Below, one piece after another: positions 8,694 to 17,053 of a stretch of DNA of 64,000 bases (position 1 is the first letter of the stretch; each line of letters starts with the position of its first letter). A program made the position numbers and the translations under genes. Location of the stretch: the NCBI GenBank assembly GCA_002368175.1, contig AP018172.1, positions 2,540,001 through 2,604,000 on the forward strand, read 5' to 3'. The notes under the pieces are model-generated. The model was not told the DNA's origin. It saw only the letters and a list, made by a program, of their open reading frames with translations, and did no database searches. The DNA is from Calothrix sp. NIES-2098. GTDB lineage: Bacteria; Cyanobacteriota; Cyanobacteriia; Cyanobacteriales; Nostocaceae.

Positions 8694-8721
8694 CAAATGA
8701 CAAATGACAAATGACCAATGA
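8694..8721. repeat. STRR heptamer repeat (CAAATGA)4 overlapping a start codon
   Basis: Three CAAATGA units and one CCAATGA unit in tandem. The ATG of the following gene (8718) is part of the last unit, and no purine-rich ribosome site precedes it. Confidence 0.85.
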
Positions 8722-9671
8722 CAAAACTAATTTTACCTATAGAGCTTGCTACTGAGATTGAGCCAAATCTACCATCAGATACAAAATTTGTCCGGGTAGA
8801 TAGCGATGGTAATTTTGATGGCGATCCCAGCGATGCGGAAGTTTATCTGAATGGGTTTAAATTAAAACCCACGACTCTACATAAAGTGCTAACAACTGCG
8901 CCTAAAATACGTTGGCAACAAACTCCTAGTGCGGGTGTAAATCATATTCTCACGCCCACTTTTCTGGAACACGATATTATCCTAACTAATGGCGCAGGGG
9001 TTCATGCAATTCCCATTTCGGAATTTGTTTTGAGTTTGATTCTTTATCACGCCAAGCAGTTACGAGAATTGCAAGCAGCTCACGATCGGCAGCATTGGCG
9101 CAGAAGCTGGTTAGTACTGCCAGAGTTAGCAAATTCCACTGTATTAATTCTCGGTACCGGAAATATAGGACAAGCGATCGCATCTCGTCTGAAAGCATTC
9201 GGAACGCGAGTTTGGGGTGGTCGTCGTCGTCCAGAAGCGCTACCAAATTTTGATAAAATTGTCGGTCAAAATGAATGGCACGCCTTATTACCAGAAGTTG
9301 ACTATTTAGTTGTAGCAACACCTCTGACACCAGAAACCAAAGCTTTAATTGATGAAGAAGTACTGCGAGCGCTCCCTAATCATGGTTATTTAATTAATGT
9401 TGGTCGCGGTGCAGTTGTGGATGAATCAGCATTAACTAAAGCCCTCGCTGAAGGCTGGATTGGAGGTGCAGCATTAGACACTGTCTCTATTGAACCCCTA
9501 CCACAAGAAAGCCCTCTGTGGTCATTACCCAATCTCTTAATTACACCGCATACTTCCGCAATTTCTCCAGCATTAAAAGAGCGCATTGCTGCCTTATTTC
9601 TCGATAATTTACAGCGTTTCCGAAATGGTCAACCTTTACGGAATGTAGTCAATAAACAAGCAGGATACTAA
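8718..9671 (+). CDS. D-isomer-specific 2-hydroxyacid dehydrogenase
   Basis: 317 residues. NAD(P)-binding GTGNIG at 146-151 in the Rossmann domain; catalytic Arg230 in INVGRGAVVDE, Glu259 in SIEPLP and His278 in ITPHTSA. The family reduces 2-keto acids or oxidises D-2-hydroxyacids, in the cytoplasm. It follows the TauD-like gene and probably handles a carbon product of desulfonation (for example a keto or hydroxy acid), but this is inference. The start codon lies inside an STRR, so the true translation start or ribosome site is unclear; the next in-frame candidates would cut into the first strand. Confidence 0.9.
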   Translation: MTKLILPIELATEIEPNLPSDTKFVRVDSDGNFDGDPSDAEVYLNGFKLKPTTLHKVLTTAPKIRWQQTPSAGVNHILTPTFLEHDIILTNGAGVHAIPISEFVLSLILYHAKQLRELQAAHDRQHWRRSWLVLPELANSTVLILGTGNIGQAIASRLKAFGTRVWGGRRRPEALPNFDKIVGQNEWHALLPEVDYLVVATPLTPETKALIDEEVLRALPNHGYLINVGRGAVVDESALTKALAEGWIGGAALDTVSIEPLPQESPLWSLPNLLITPHTSAISPALKERIAALFLDNLQRFRNGQPLRNVVNKQAGY

Positions 9672-9702
9672 TACCAATTTCAAAAAATAATGCGACAGAT
9701 TG

Positions 9703-9730
9703 TAGAGGTACAGCAATGCTGTGCCCTCTA
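9703..9730. repeat. Short dispersed palindrome
   Basis: TAGAGG...CCTCTA around an inner ACAGCA/TGCTGT dyad, the GTAGAGACG-like dispersed palindrome type common in Nostocales. It lies between the convergent dehydrogenase and hydrolase genes, and may act as a two-way terminator. Confidence 0.6.
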
Positions 9731-9736
9731 ATTTAC

Positions 9737-10549
9737 TTATAGACCCTTACTCTTTAACCAATGGATAAATACGTTAGCAATAGCTAAATTACCCTGTTCC
9801 AGCATGGGTAAATGACCATGACCAGGAAATCCAACTTCCGGAAGCCAAATAAAATCACCCTGAAAGTATTTTGCTGTTTCTGCGTCTACTTTATAAGGAT
9901 GGCGCGTGTCTTGGTCGCCTGTAATTACACAGATGGGTATATTAAATAGTATCTGCGGGTCGCCAATATAAAGCCCTTTTCCTTCAACATTTCTGCGTTC
10001 GTTACTCATCCGCGCACTCTCAGCGACCAAACTGCGAAAATAATCTTCAAATGTTTCTTTGGGAAAAGTATCTGAGTTGGTGAAGTACTTCTTAGTATCT
10101 TCACGTGACTGGATACGTGGACAATCTTCAGGACAAGCCTCGTCAGAGTCTTTGGCGATCGCGGGTAATAAATCGGCTGGTGGTACTGGTGCAATGCCTA
10201 TGATAGCTTTAACAAGTTGGGGATGAGTTTTTCCTATCTGCCAACCAATCACACCAGACATACTGTGAGTCAGAATCACAGATGGGCCAATCTCTTCCAA
10301 GAGTGCAACGGTAGCATTGATTACCGTCTGATATGGCATCACGGAAAAGTTTGGTACAAAACCCGACCGACCATGACCTGGTAAGTCAACAATATAGGTT
10401 TTCCAGCCTTGTTCTGCTAGATACACTCCCCAACCTGGTCGGCGATCGGGTGTTTGGACAAAGCAAGCACCTGTATGAAAGCCTCCATGTAAAAGCACAA
10501 TAGGAACCGGATTTTGGTTATGTGTTGGGTCGTAATACTGAACGTACAT
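9737..10549 (-). CDS. Alpha/beta-fold hydrolase
   Basis: 270 residues. Oxyanion motif LLHGGFHTG near residue 20, VDLPGHGRSG near 60, nucleophile Ser96 in the variant elbow THSMSG (usual form GHSxG), an acid in ITGDQDTRHP, and the C-terminal His in FPGHGHLPM. No signal peptide, so cytoplasmic. Substrate unknown: ester or C-C bond hydrolases of this type open aromatic or ester products in degradation pathways. Convergent with the 2-hydroxyacid dehydrogenase and divergent from the lipoprotein binding protein at 10955; the 405-nt gap to that gene holds a conserved upstream element. Confidence 0.85.
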   Translation of the reverse strand: MYVQYYDPTHNQNPVPIVLLHGGFHTGACFVQTPDRRPGWGVYLAEQGWKTYIVDLPGHGRSGFVPNFSVMPYQTVINATVALLEEIGPSVILTHSMSGVIGWQIGKTHPQLVKAIIGIAPVPPADLLPAIAKDSDEACPEDCPRIQSREDTKKYFTNSDTFPKETFEDYFRSLVAESARMSNERRNVEGKGLYIGDPQILFNIPICVITGDQDTRHPYKVDAETAKYFQGDFIWLPEVGFPGHGHLPMLEQGNLAIANVFIHWLKSKGL

Positions 10550-10610
10550 TTGGTACGGAATATCGCCAACAAAAAATTATTATTCATAGCTATTAAACAA
10601 GAATACTAAC

Positions 10611-10850
10611 AAAAATATCTTGCTTTTGACTGATAGCTATGCAATCATAAAATTTTAATACCATGAAATCTACTCGTCTATGGTAGTTAAATTGGATAAT
10701 AATTTAACTACTATCTTATTTTAAGAAATTCCAGTTCACAATAAATTTATGGATGATGAAGCCTGTGCCAAATATGACCTTTGTAGGCAGAATCCATAAT
10801 TAGAGAATCCCGTAATTTTTACCAAATAAAATAACTTGCTTAATATTTAG
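10611..10850 (+). promoter_or_regulatory. Conserved upstream element with AGTTAAATT hairpin (copy 1)
   Basis: A stretch that recurs with scattered mismatches at 31205-31440: AAAATATCTTG, a TATGCAAT.ATAA box, TTTTAATACCAT, AAATCTACTCG, then the dyad GTAGTTAAATT / AATTTAACTAC (10683-10711), and finally CAAATAAAATAA with CTTAATATT. It lies upstream of the binding-protein gene at 10955 and is also the leader of the divergent hydrolase. Confidence 0.55.
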
Positions 10851-10954
10851 AACACAGTTAGTAGGTTTTTAAATTTTGTCTAAATTTGTTTAATGAAAAT
10901 TCGGTTATTTTTCTGTTCCCTATTCCCTTTTCAATCTGTGAGGAGAGTAATCAT

Positions 10955-11965
10955 ATGAGGCTAAAACGCCGCGATTTACTGGGTTTGGGTATATCAACAG
11001 CATCTTTAGCTGCTTGTAGTAAATTAACTAATTCTCCATCCAACACATCTAATAGTGCTACCCCTGTAGCAGCTAACACTGATGTGAGTTCCGCCAAACT
11101 GCGTCTAGGCTTTCAACCACCATACGTTGCTGTATATGCATTAAGAGAACAAAAGTTATTAGAGAAAGCTTTGGCAGAAAAATCAACTAGTGTTGAGTTT
11201 CGCCGGATGTTATCACTCAAACCAGTGACAGAAGCACTATCTGCTAGCGCTATAGATTTGGGTTTGGGTGGCACACCAGTAGCCGCAATTGCAGCAGGTC
11301 AACCTATTAAGATAATTGCTTTAGTTGAGCGTAGTCCCAAAACCCATGCTTTGTTAGTTCTACCTAATTCACCAATCAAAAAAATTGCTGATTTAAAAGG
11401 GAAAAAACTCGGTAATCCATCGGGTAAAAGCTACTATTTTGCAATTAGAGTATTAGAACGTGCAGGACTTAAAGATACTGATATAGAGTGGGTACAAATT
11501 GAGAATGATGCAGGCAGATCCGCATTATTATCAGGTGCAATTGATGTTTGGGGAACGTGGGACCCTTTTTATGCCAGTGCTGAAGTTGCGAAAGAAGTAG
11601 TACCCTTAGTTGATGGAGAAGGTTATCAGTTAAATTATGTAGCTTTGTTTGGGCGAACAGATTATCTAGAAAAGAATCCAGAGACTATACAGAAGTTTTT
11701 GCAAGCCTATAAACAAGCAATATCTTGGGCAAAAGATAACCGTCAAGCAGCAGTAGATATTTTGGTTAAAGAAAATAAGTTATCACCACAGGCGGTGGCT
11801 TTAACTTTAGGCCGTCGAAACCTTATATTTGAAGTTCCAAATGATGAGTATCGCCAAGAACTGAGCAATCAGTCTCAATTACTTACTCGTCTGGGATTGA
11901 TCAAACAACAGCCAAATTGGGATCAAGCGATTGATACAACCTTGGCGAAAGCGATCGCATCCTAA
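10955..11965 (+). CDS. Sulfonate-type ABC substrate-binding lipoprotein with Tat-like signal
   Basis: 336 residues from the ATG at 10955, chosen because AGGAGAG sits at 10941-10947; the longer frame adds 23 residues without a ribosome site. MRLKRRDLLGLG carries a twin-arginine motif and is followed by the lipobox SLAAC, so it is probably a Tat-exported lipoprotein. Mature domain: KLRLGFQPPYVAVYALREQ, AIDLGLGGTPVAAIAAGQP, NSPIKKIADLKGKKLGN, LLSGAIDVWGTWDPFYA, LQAYKQAISWAKDN. This is the SsuA/TauA/ThiY-like group. No permease or ATPase gene adjoins it. A terminator-like hairpin follows at 12160. Confidence 0.9.
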   Translation: MRLKRRDLLGLGISTASLAACSKLTNSPSNTSNSATPVAANTDVSSAKLRLGFQPPYVAVYALREQKLLEKALAEKSTSVEFRRMLSLKPVTEALSASAIDLGLGGTPVAAIAAGQPIKIIALVERSPKTHALLVLPNSPIKKIADLKGKKLGNPSGKSYYFAIRVLERAGLKDTDIEWVQIENDAGRSALLSGAIDVWGTWDPFYASAEVAKEVVPLVDGEGYQLNYVALFGRTDYLEKNPETIQKFLQAYKQAISWAKDNRQAAVDILVKENKLSPQAVALTLGRRNLIFEVPNDEYRQELSNQSQLLTRLGLIKQQPNWDQAIDTTLAKAIAS

Positions 11966-12159
11966 CTGAGATTTGAAGAAGGCAGATGGCATAATCAGGC
12001 AGAAGGACATAGCTACAAAATTAACGCGAAAAGTTTTAAATACCACCCCTTTAACCTTGAAATTATGTATTATTTCAGGGTTTTTCCTATTTTTTGGGTG
12101 AATATCAAAATTTAAATTTTCACAATCTTATATAGCTTGCGGTTCTCTTCGTACCCTAT

Positions 12160-12220
12160 AGCAAGCATTCTGAGATTGTCAGGCTCTCAATTCAGCGGCT
12201 GTGGACTGCTTGCTTTTTTT
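12160..12220 (+). terminator. Terminator-like hairpin with T7 tail
   Basis: AGCAAGCA (12160-12167) pairs with TGCTTGCT (12207-12214), followed by TTTTTTT. The 39-nt loop is large for a simple terminator and contains an inner structure; the transcript end of the binding-protein gene or of a small RNA are both possible. Confidence 0.5.
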
Positions 12221-12255
12221 AAAACCTTATGACATGATACTTAATATAAGTAAAG

Positions 12256-12281
12256 TACACTATCTCGATAAAGTTAGTGTA
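12256..12281 (+). promoter_or_regulatory. Dyad upstream of groES
   Basis: TACACTA (12256-12262) and TAGTGTA (12275-12281) form a perfect 7-bp dyad, 222 nt upstream of groES. AAGTTAGTGTAT here also matches part of the promoter-like region at 7570-7582. The canonical CIRCE operator (TTAGCACTC-N9-GAGTGCTAA) is not visible anywhere in this gap. Confidence 0.45.
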
Positions 12282-12352
12282 TTTTAGCTCCACGACTAGC
12301 AATTCCTGATTTTGCTCACTATTCGTTGGATTGGTTTGATGAAAAAACCATT

Positions 12353-12388
12353 CATGCCTACTGTTTGATTTGAGAAACAATAGGCATG
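12353..12388 (+). other. Hairpin in groESL leader
   Basis: CATGCCTA pairs with TAGGCATG, with an inner GTTT/AAAC pair, giving a 36-nt near-perfect stem-loop 115 nt before groES. It may be an operator or a 5' leader structure of the heat-shock transcript. Confidence 0.5.
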
Positions 12389-12502
12389 ATGCATTGTCCT
12401 CTCAATTAGACTTGTCCGATTGAGCAAAAATTCTTTCCATCAGTTCATTACTTAATTACAACTATTTGTTGACCTTCAAAAAGTTAGTTTGGAGAATTTT
12501 GT

Positions 12503-12814
12503 ATGGCAGCTATAGCATTAAGCGTATCTACTGTTAAGCCTTTGGGCGATCGCATTTTCATCAAGATTAGTGAGTCTGAAGAGAAAACAGCGGGAGGTAT
12601 TCTTCTGCCTGATAGTGCTAAAGAAAAGCCACAGGTGGGTGAAATAGTTGCCGTCGGCCCTGGTAAACGCAACGATAACGGCACTATTCAAACTATAGAT
12701 GTTGCTGTTGGCAATAAAGTTCTGTTCTCCAAATACTCAGGTACCGATATCAAGTTAGGTACAGAAGATTATGTTCTATTGTCTGAAAAGGACATCTTGG
12801 CAATTGTTTCATAG
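12503..12814 (+). CDS. groES: Co-chaperonin GroES (Cpn10)
   Basis: 103 residues, the usual length. STVKPLGDRIFIKI, the mobile loop region EEKTAGGILLPDSAKEKPQVGEIVAVGPG and the closing VLFSKYSGTDIKLGTEDYVLL are diagnostic. GroES caps the GroEL ring during ATP-driven folding in the cytoplasm. GGAG at 12491-12494 serves as ribosome site. It is followed 125 nt later by groEL, in the standard groESL order, with an STRR in between. Regulation by heat or light through HrcA/CIRCE is known in cyanobacteria, but no CIRCE is seen here. Confidence 0.98.
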   Translation: MAAIALSVSTVKPLGDRIFIKISESEEKTAGGILLPDSAKEKPQVGEIVAVGPGKRNDNGTIQTIDVAVGNKVLFSKYSGTDIKLGTEDYVLLSEKDILAIVS

Positions 12815-12868
12815 TTGATTGCCATTAGTTAACCTGCTCTACATTTAAACATTTGCACATTTTTCTTG

Positions 12869-12894
12869 GTGACTGCTGACAGTCAACAGTCAAC
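12869..12894. repeat. STRR-type TCAACAG repeat between groES and groEL
   Basis: GTGACTGCTGACAGTCAACA and a further GTCAAC: alternating TGAC/GTCA units that can fold on themselves. Related GTTAAC/GTCAAC repeats occur at 16980 and 46012. Confidence 0.6.
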
Positions 12895-12939
12895 AAAATT
12901 GATTCACTTACACAATATTTAGAGAGAACTGGGATCGCT

Positions 12940-14580
12940 ATGGCTAAACGCATCATTTACAACGAAAATGCTCGTCGCGCCTTGGAAAAAGGAATTGACA
13001 TTCTCGCTGAAGCAGTAGCAGTTACCCTCGGCCCTAAAGGTCGTAACGTTGTTTTAGAAAAGAAATTTGGCGCGCCGCAAATTGTTAATGATGGAGTCAC
13101 CATCGCTAAAGAAATTGAATTGGAAGATCACGTTGAAAACACAGGTGTATCTCTAATTCGTCAAGCTGCTTCTAAAACTAACGATGCTGCTGGAGACGGT
13201 ACTACAACTGCAACTGTTTTGGCTCACGCGATTGTCAAAGAAGGTTTGCGGAACGTAGCTGCTGGTGCGAATGCTATCGAACTCAAACGCGGTATCGACA
13301 AAGCCACAGGTTTTCTAGTAGAGAAAATCAAAGAACATGCGCGTCCTGTGGAAGATTCTAAAGCGATCGCGCAAGTTGCCGCAATCTCTGCCGGTAACGA
13401 TGAAGTCGTAGGTGCTTTAATTGCTGAAGCCTTAGATAAAGTTGGTCGTGAAGGCGTTATTTCCCTAGAAGAAGGTAAGTCAGTCACCACCGAACTAGAA
13501 GTTACAGAAGGCTTGAACTTCGACAAGGGTTATATCTCTCCCTATTTTGCCACCGATGCCGAGCGCTTGGAAGCAGTATTCGATGAGCCTTTCCTGCTAT
13601 TAACCGACAAGAAAATCGCATTAGTACAAGACCTCGTACCCGTACTTGAGCAAGTAGCGCGTGCTGGTCGTCCTTTGGTAATTATTGCCGAAGATATTGA
13701 AAAAGAAGCTTTAGCAACCCTAGTAGTTAACCGTTTGCGTGGTGTGCTGAATGTAGCAGCTGTTAAAGCACCTGGATTTGGCGATCGCCGCAAAGCTATC
13801 CTAGAAGACATTGCCATCCTCACTGGCGGACAGTTAATTACCGAAGACGCTGGTTTGAGACTAGATGCTACTAAACTCGATCAACTCGGCAAAGCTCGCC
13901 GCGTCACCATCACCAAAGATAGCACCACCCTCGTTGCAGAAGGTAACGAGCAAGCTGTAAAAGCACGAGTAGAGCAAATCCGCCGCCAAATCGAAGAAAC
14001 CGAATCTTCCTACGATAAAGAGAAACTGCAAGAACGTTTAGCAAAACTCGCAGGTGGGGTTGCAGTCGTAAAAGTGGGTGCGGCTACAGAAACCGAACTC
14101 AAAGACCGCAAGCTACGTCTGGAAGACGCTATCAACGCCACTAAAGCTGCTGTGGAAGAGGGTATCGTTCCCGGTGGTGGTACAACACTGGCACATCTAG
14201 CACCTGGCTTGGAAGAATGGGCAAAGTCTAACCTAGTGAATGAAGAATTAACAGGCGCATTGATTGTATCTCGCGCACTGTCTGCACCTTTAAAGAGAAT
14301 TGCTGAAAACGCCGGTCAAAACGGTGCAGTAATTGCAGAACGAGTCAAAGAAAAAGAATTCAACGTTGGTTACGACGCAACCACTGGCGAATTCGTAGAT
14401 TTGTTTGCAGCTGGGATTGTCGATCCCGCCAAGGTTACCCGCTCCGCCGTGCAGAATGCTGCGTCAATTGCAGGTATGGTATTAACCACCGAAGCCATTG
14501 TAGTTGACAAGCCAGAACCCAAAGAAGCTACTCCTGCTGCACCCGGTGGCGGTGGCTTAGGTGGCGATTTCGATTACTAA
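12940..14580 (+). CDS. groEL: Chaperonin GroEL1 (Cpn60)
   Basis: 546 residues. ATP-binding motifs VTLGPKGRNVVLE and AGDGTTTATVLA, apical-domain VEEGIVPGGGTTLAH and the NVGYDATTGEFVDL region are all present. The C-terminus ends GGGLGGDFDY instead of the GGM repeats of the other cyanobacterial paralogue, which marks it as the GroES-linked GroEL1 type. Cytoplasmic ATP-dependent folding chamber. Operon partner of groES. Its place inside an organosulfur island is probably chance or an insertion point rather than function. Confidence 0.98.
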   Translation: MAKRIIYNENARRALEKGIDILAEAVAVTLGPKGRNVVLEKKFGAPQIVNDGVTIAKEIELEDHVENTGVSLIRQAASKTNDAAGDGTTTATVLAHAIVKEGLRNVAAGANAIELKRGIDKATGFLVEKIKEHARPVEDSKAIAQVAAISAGNDEVVGALIAEALDKVGREGVISLEEGKSVTTELEVTEGLNFDKGYISPYFATDAERLEAVFDEPFLLLTDKKIALVQDLVPVLEQVARAGRPLVIIAEDIEKEALATLVVNRLRGVLNVAAVKAPGFGDRRKAILEDIAILTGGQLITEDAGLRLDATKLDQLGKARRVTITKDSTTLVAEGNEQAVKARVEQIRRQIEETESSYDKEKLQERLAKLAGGVAVVKVGAATETELKDRKLRLEDAINATKAAVEEGIVPGGGTTLAHLAPGLEEWAKSNLVNEELTGALIVSRALSAPLKRIAENAGQNGAVIAERVKEKEFNVGYDATTGEFVDLFAAGIVDPAKVTRSAVQNAASIAGMVLTTEAIVVDKPEPKEATPAAPGGGGLGGDFDY

Positions 14581-14629
14581 TCATCGGTAGTAACTGCAAT
14601 AGGTTTTGGCTCTTTTGTAATCCTCAGGG

Positions 14630-14655
14630 GGCGATTGTCAGATATTGCGATCGCC
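14630..14655 (+). terminator. Possible weak terminator after groEL
   Basis: GGCGAT (14630-14635) pairs with ATCGCC (14650-14655), followed by TCTTT. It is 50 nt after the groEL stop. The HIP1-containing stem is short and the tail weak, so the call is tentative. Confidence 0.3.
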
Positions 14656-14690
14656 TCTTTACTTACGATTTCTCTCCTTCCTCTCTTCCT

Positions 14691-14718
14691 TAGCGTACTT
14701 CGCGCCTTCGCGATTCGT
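14691..14718. repeat. CTTCGCG repeat
   Basis: TTAGCGTACTTCGCGCCTTC followed by GCGATTCGT, a dispersed cyanobacterial repeat. A related CCTTCGCG run occurs inside the chelatase gene at 59990-60022. The small open frame over this region (14645-14854) shows no protein-like features. Confidence 0.55.
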
Positions 14719-14868
14719 TTTATTATCCATTAAATTTAATTTTGAAAACCTAATAATTAGGCTATCATATTATCTGAAATCTTATCTTTATCAATACTGT
14801 TTGAACTTGCTTGCCGACTTACGCAACCAAACAACACTTCGGTACACTCAGTGACCACATAAATTCGA

Positions 14869-14892
14869 CCCCCCAGACTCATCTGCGGGGTT
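14869..14892 (+). terminator. GC-rich hairpin with T-rich tail
   Basis: CCCC-C-CAGA and TCTG-C-GGGG form a stem around ACTCA-like loop bases, followed by TTATTAATTTT. It could end a read-through transcript before the flavoprotein gene. Confidence 0.4.
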
Positions 14893-14901
14893 ATTAATTT
14901 T

Positions 14902-14951
14902 GACCCTTCGACTTACGCTCAGGGTCAACGCCGAGCAAAGTCGAGGCGTTG
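14902..14951. repeat. Two adjacent dispersed palindromes
   Basis: GACCCT...AGGGTC (14902-14926), the CCCTTCGAC...GCTCAGGG dispersed palindrome, abuts CAACGCC...GGCGTTG (14926-14951). They lie just before the flavoprotein start and make any upstream TTG start (14900) implausible. Confidence 0.75.
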
Positions 14952-14995
14952 AATTCCCCAAACAGGGTGCAACTACCAACAAGGAGGAAAAACAA

Positions 14996-16636
14996 TTGCT
15001 CACAGTCGATAGCGAAACAGAACTTCAACTAACCGCCGATGTGCTGGTAATTGGTGGCGGGCCCGCCGCAGCATGGGCCGCATCAGCCGCCGCCGCCCAA
15101 GGTGTGAAAGTCATCATTGCAGATAAAGGTTTTCTGGGTACAAGCGGTGCAGCAGCAGCCAGTGGAAATGGCATCATGGCCCCTTCTCCAGAAAATTGGG
15201 ACAAAGTTGTATCAGAACGTTACCGCATCGGAAATAACCTCGCTAACTTACGTTGGATTGAACGTGTCATTGAAAAAACTTGGCTAAGTTTGCCCCTAGT
15301 GGAAGATTGGGGCTATCGTTTCCCTAAAGAAAATGGGGAATCCGTGCGCCAAAGTTATTATGGCCCGGAATATATGCGGGTACTTCGCAAACACCTGTTG
15401 CGTGTGGGCGTGCAAATTCTCGACCAAAGCCCCGCTTTAGAACTGTTATTAGCTGAAGATGGCTCTGTAGCTGGTGCTAGAGGTGTACAGAGGCAAAATC
15501 ATCGCACCTATACCGTTCGTGCTGGCGCAGTAGTTTTAGCAAATGGCGGTTGTGCATACTTGAGTAAAGCTTTAGGTTGTAATACCAATACAGGTGATGG
15601 ACTGCTGATGGCTGTGGAAGCTGGCGGCGAACTCTCCAGTATGGAAGCTTCTAATCACTATGCCATCTCGACCGCTTTTAATGCCACGGTTACAAGGGGA
15701 GTTCCCTTTGGCTGGGCTAGTTACAGCGATGAAGCAGGTAACGATTTAGGCGGTTATATCAATGGTCGTCGCGATCCCGCATTCCTTCCCAACGCCCTCT
15801 TAAAAGGCCCTGTTTATGCTCGTTTGGATCGAGCCACACCTGAAGTTAAAGCCGTAATTGAAAAATCGCATTTCATCGCGTATCTACCTTATAAAAAAGC
15901 TGGTATTGACCCCTATACAGAACGAGTACCTGTAACACTAGTTTTAGAAGGTACAGTCCGGGGCACAGGTGGAATTCGGATTATCAATGATAGTTGCGGG
16001 ACAAAAGTACCTGGACTATACGCTGCTGGTGATGCAGCATCGCGAGAATTTTTAGCTGGTTTAGCTTCTGGGGGTGGTGGCCCTAATGCTGCTTGGGCAA
16101 TATCTACAGGACAATGGGCAGGAGAAGGTGCAGCCGCCTTTGCGAAAAGTTTGGGCGCTCATGCTCATGAAAGAGTTGTGTATCTTGCTGGACAAGCGGG
16201 AATGCGTTCTCAATCTACCACATCTGAAACATTCGATAGTCAAGCGATCGTGCGTGGTGTTCAAGCGGAGGTATTCCCCCTAGAGAAGAATTACCTGCGT
16301 TCTGAACAGAAACTTCTGGATTCTCTCGCCAAATTAGAAACTTTGTGGCAGCAAGTACAAGGGAATCCGAAACAAGATACCGTGCGCGATATCGAATTTT
16401 CTCGACGAGCTGCTGCGCTGACGGCTGTAGCAAGATGGGGATATTTTAGCGCTTTACATCGCAAAGAAACCCGCAGCGAACATATTCGCATAGACTATCC
16501 CGAAACCGATCCCAATCAGCGTTATTACCAAGCCACAGGCGGTTTAAATAAGCTGTGGGTAAGACGGGATTGGATTACAGATGAGACTACGACATCACCA
16601 GTATTAACAACTCAAACAACAGCCTCAGTATCATGA
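14996..16636 (+). CDS. AprA-like FAD-dependent fumarate reductase/APS reductase family flavoprotein
   Basis: 546 residues from the TTG at 14996, chosen because AAGGAGG at 14981-14987 lies 8 nt upstream and further upstream is repeat DNA. The FAD dinucleotide motif VLVIGGGPAAAWAA is near residue 20, with GTSGAAAASGNGIM, VVLANGGCAYLSK, GGELSSMEASNHY and the C-terminal GLYAAGDAASREFLAGLASGGG: the succinate dehydrogenase/fumarate reductase flavoprotein superfamily, closest in look to AprA. The next gene overlaps by 4 nt (ATGA) and encodes a two-cluster ferredoxin like AprB. Cyanobacteria do not oxidise sulfite with AprAB, so the real reaction is unknown; electron transfer to or from an organosulfur compound is inference. 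Confidence 0.85.
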   Translation: MLTVDSETELQLTADVLVIGGGPAAAWAASAAAAQGVKVIIADKGFLGTSGAAAASGNGIMAPSPENWDKVVSERYRIGNNLANLRWIERVIEKTWLSLPLVEDWGYRFPKENGESVRQSYYGPEYMRVLRKHLLRVGVQILDQSPALELLLAEDGSVAGARGVQRQNHRTYTVRAGAVVLANGGCAYLSKALGCNTNTGDGLLMAVEAGGELSSMEASNHYAISTAFNATVTRGVPFGWASYSDEAGNDLGGYINGRRDPAFLPNALLKGPVYARLDRATPEVKAVIEKSHFIAYLPYKKAGIDPYTERVPVTLVLEGTVRGTGGIRIINDSCGTKVPGLYAAGDAASREFLAGLASGGGGPNAAWAISTGQWAGEGAAAFAKSLGAHAHERVVYLAGQAGMRSQSTTSETFDSQAIVRGVQAEVFPLEKNYLRSEQKLLDSLAKLETLWQQVQGNPKQDTVRDIEFSRRAAALTAVARWGYFSALHRKETRSEHIRIDYPETDPNQRYYQATGGLNKLWVRRDWITDETTTSPVLTTQTTASVS

Positions 16637-16974
16637 TCGAGCTTGTCAGCCATCAACTCTGCATTAATTGCAATGTCTGCGTTCAAGTTTGCCCTACCAA
16701 TGTCTTTGACGCAGTTCCTAACCAACCACCTGCGATCGCGCGTCAGGAAGACTGTCAAACTTGCTTTATGTGTGAAGCATACTGTCCAGCAGATGCACTC
16801 TATGTTGCACCCCAATCTCATACCAATGTTGCGGTCAACGAGGATGAGTTAATTGACAGTGGGATTATGGGTGAATATCGTCGCATCTTAGGTTGGGGAT
16901 ATGGCAGAAAAAACAATAGTGAATTAGACACTGCTCATAAATTACGCCAACTACCACGCCCTTATCAAAGTTAA
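16633..16974 (+). CDS. 4Fe-4S ferredoxin-type subunit (AprB-like)
   Basis: 113 residues. Two cluster-binding motifs: CINCNVCVQVCPTNVFD (CxxCxxCxxxCP) and CQTCFMCEAYCPADAL. The C-terminal tail (GIMGEYRRILGWGYGR) is an extension beyond the ferredoxin fold, as in AprB-type partners. Overlaps the flavoprotein stop by 4 nt, so the two are translationally coupled and should form an electron-transfer complex in the cytoplasm. Confidence 0.92.
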   Translation: MIELVSHQLCINCNVCVQVCPTNVFDAVPNQPPAIARQEDCQTCFMCEAYCPADALYVAPQSHTNVAVNEDELIDSGIMGEYRRILGWGYGRKNNSELDTAHKLRQLPRPYQS

Positions 16975-16979
16975 TTCGC

Positions 16980-17015
16980 TGTTGACGGTTGACTGTTAAC
17001 TGTTAACCGTCAACA
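16980..17015. repeat. GTTGACGGTT inverted repeat
   Basis: TGTTGACGGTT (16980-16990) pairs perfectly with AACCGTCAACA (17005-17015) around an STRR-like ACTGTTAACTGTT loop. It directly follows the ferredoxin gene and may end its transcript, though no T-run follows. Confidence 0.6.
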
Positions 17016-17053
17016 ATTTGAAACGGAATAATTTCTTTTGTTATTTTTCATAC

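Noticed and set aside
14645..14854. 69-codon open frame after groEL
   Set aside because: Covers a CTTCGCG repeat, starts without a ribosome site and looks like translated repeat DNA.
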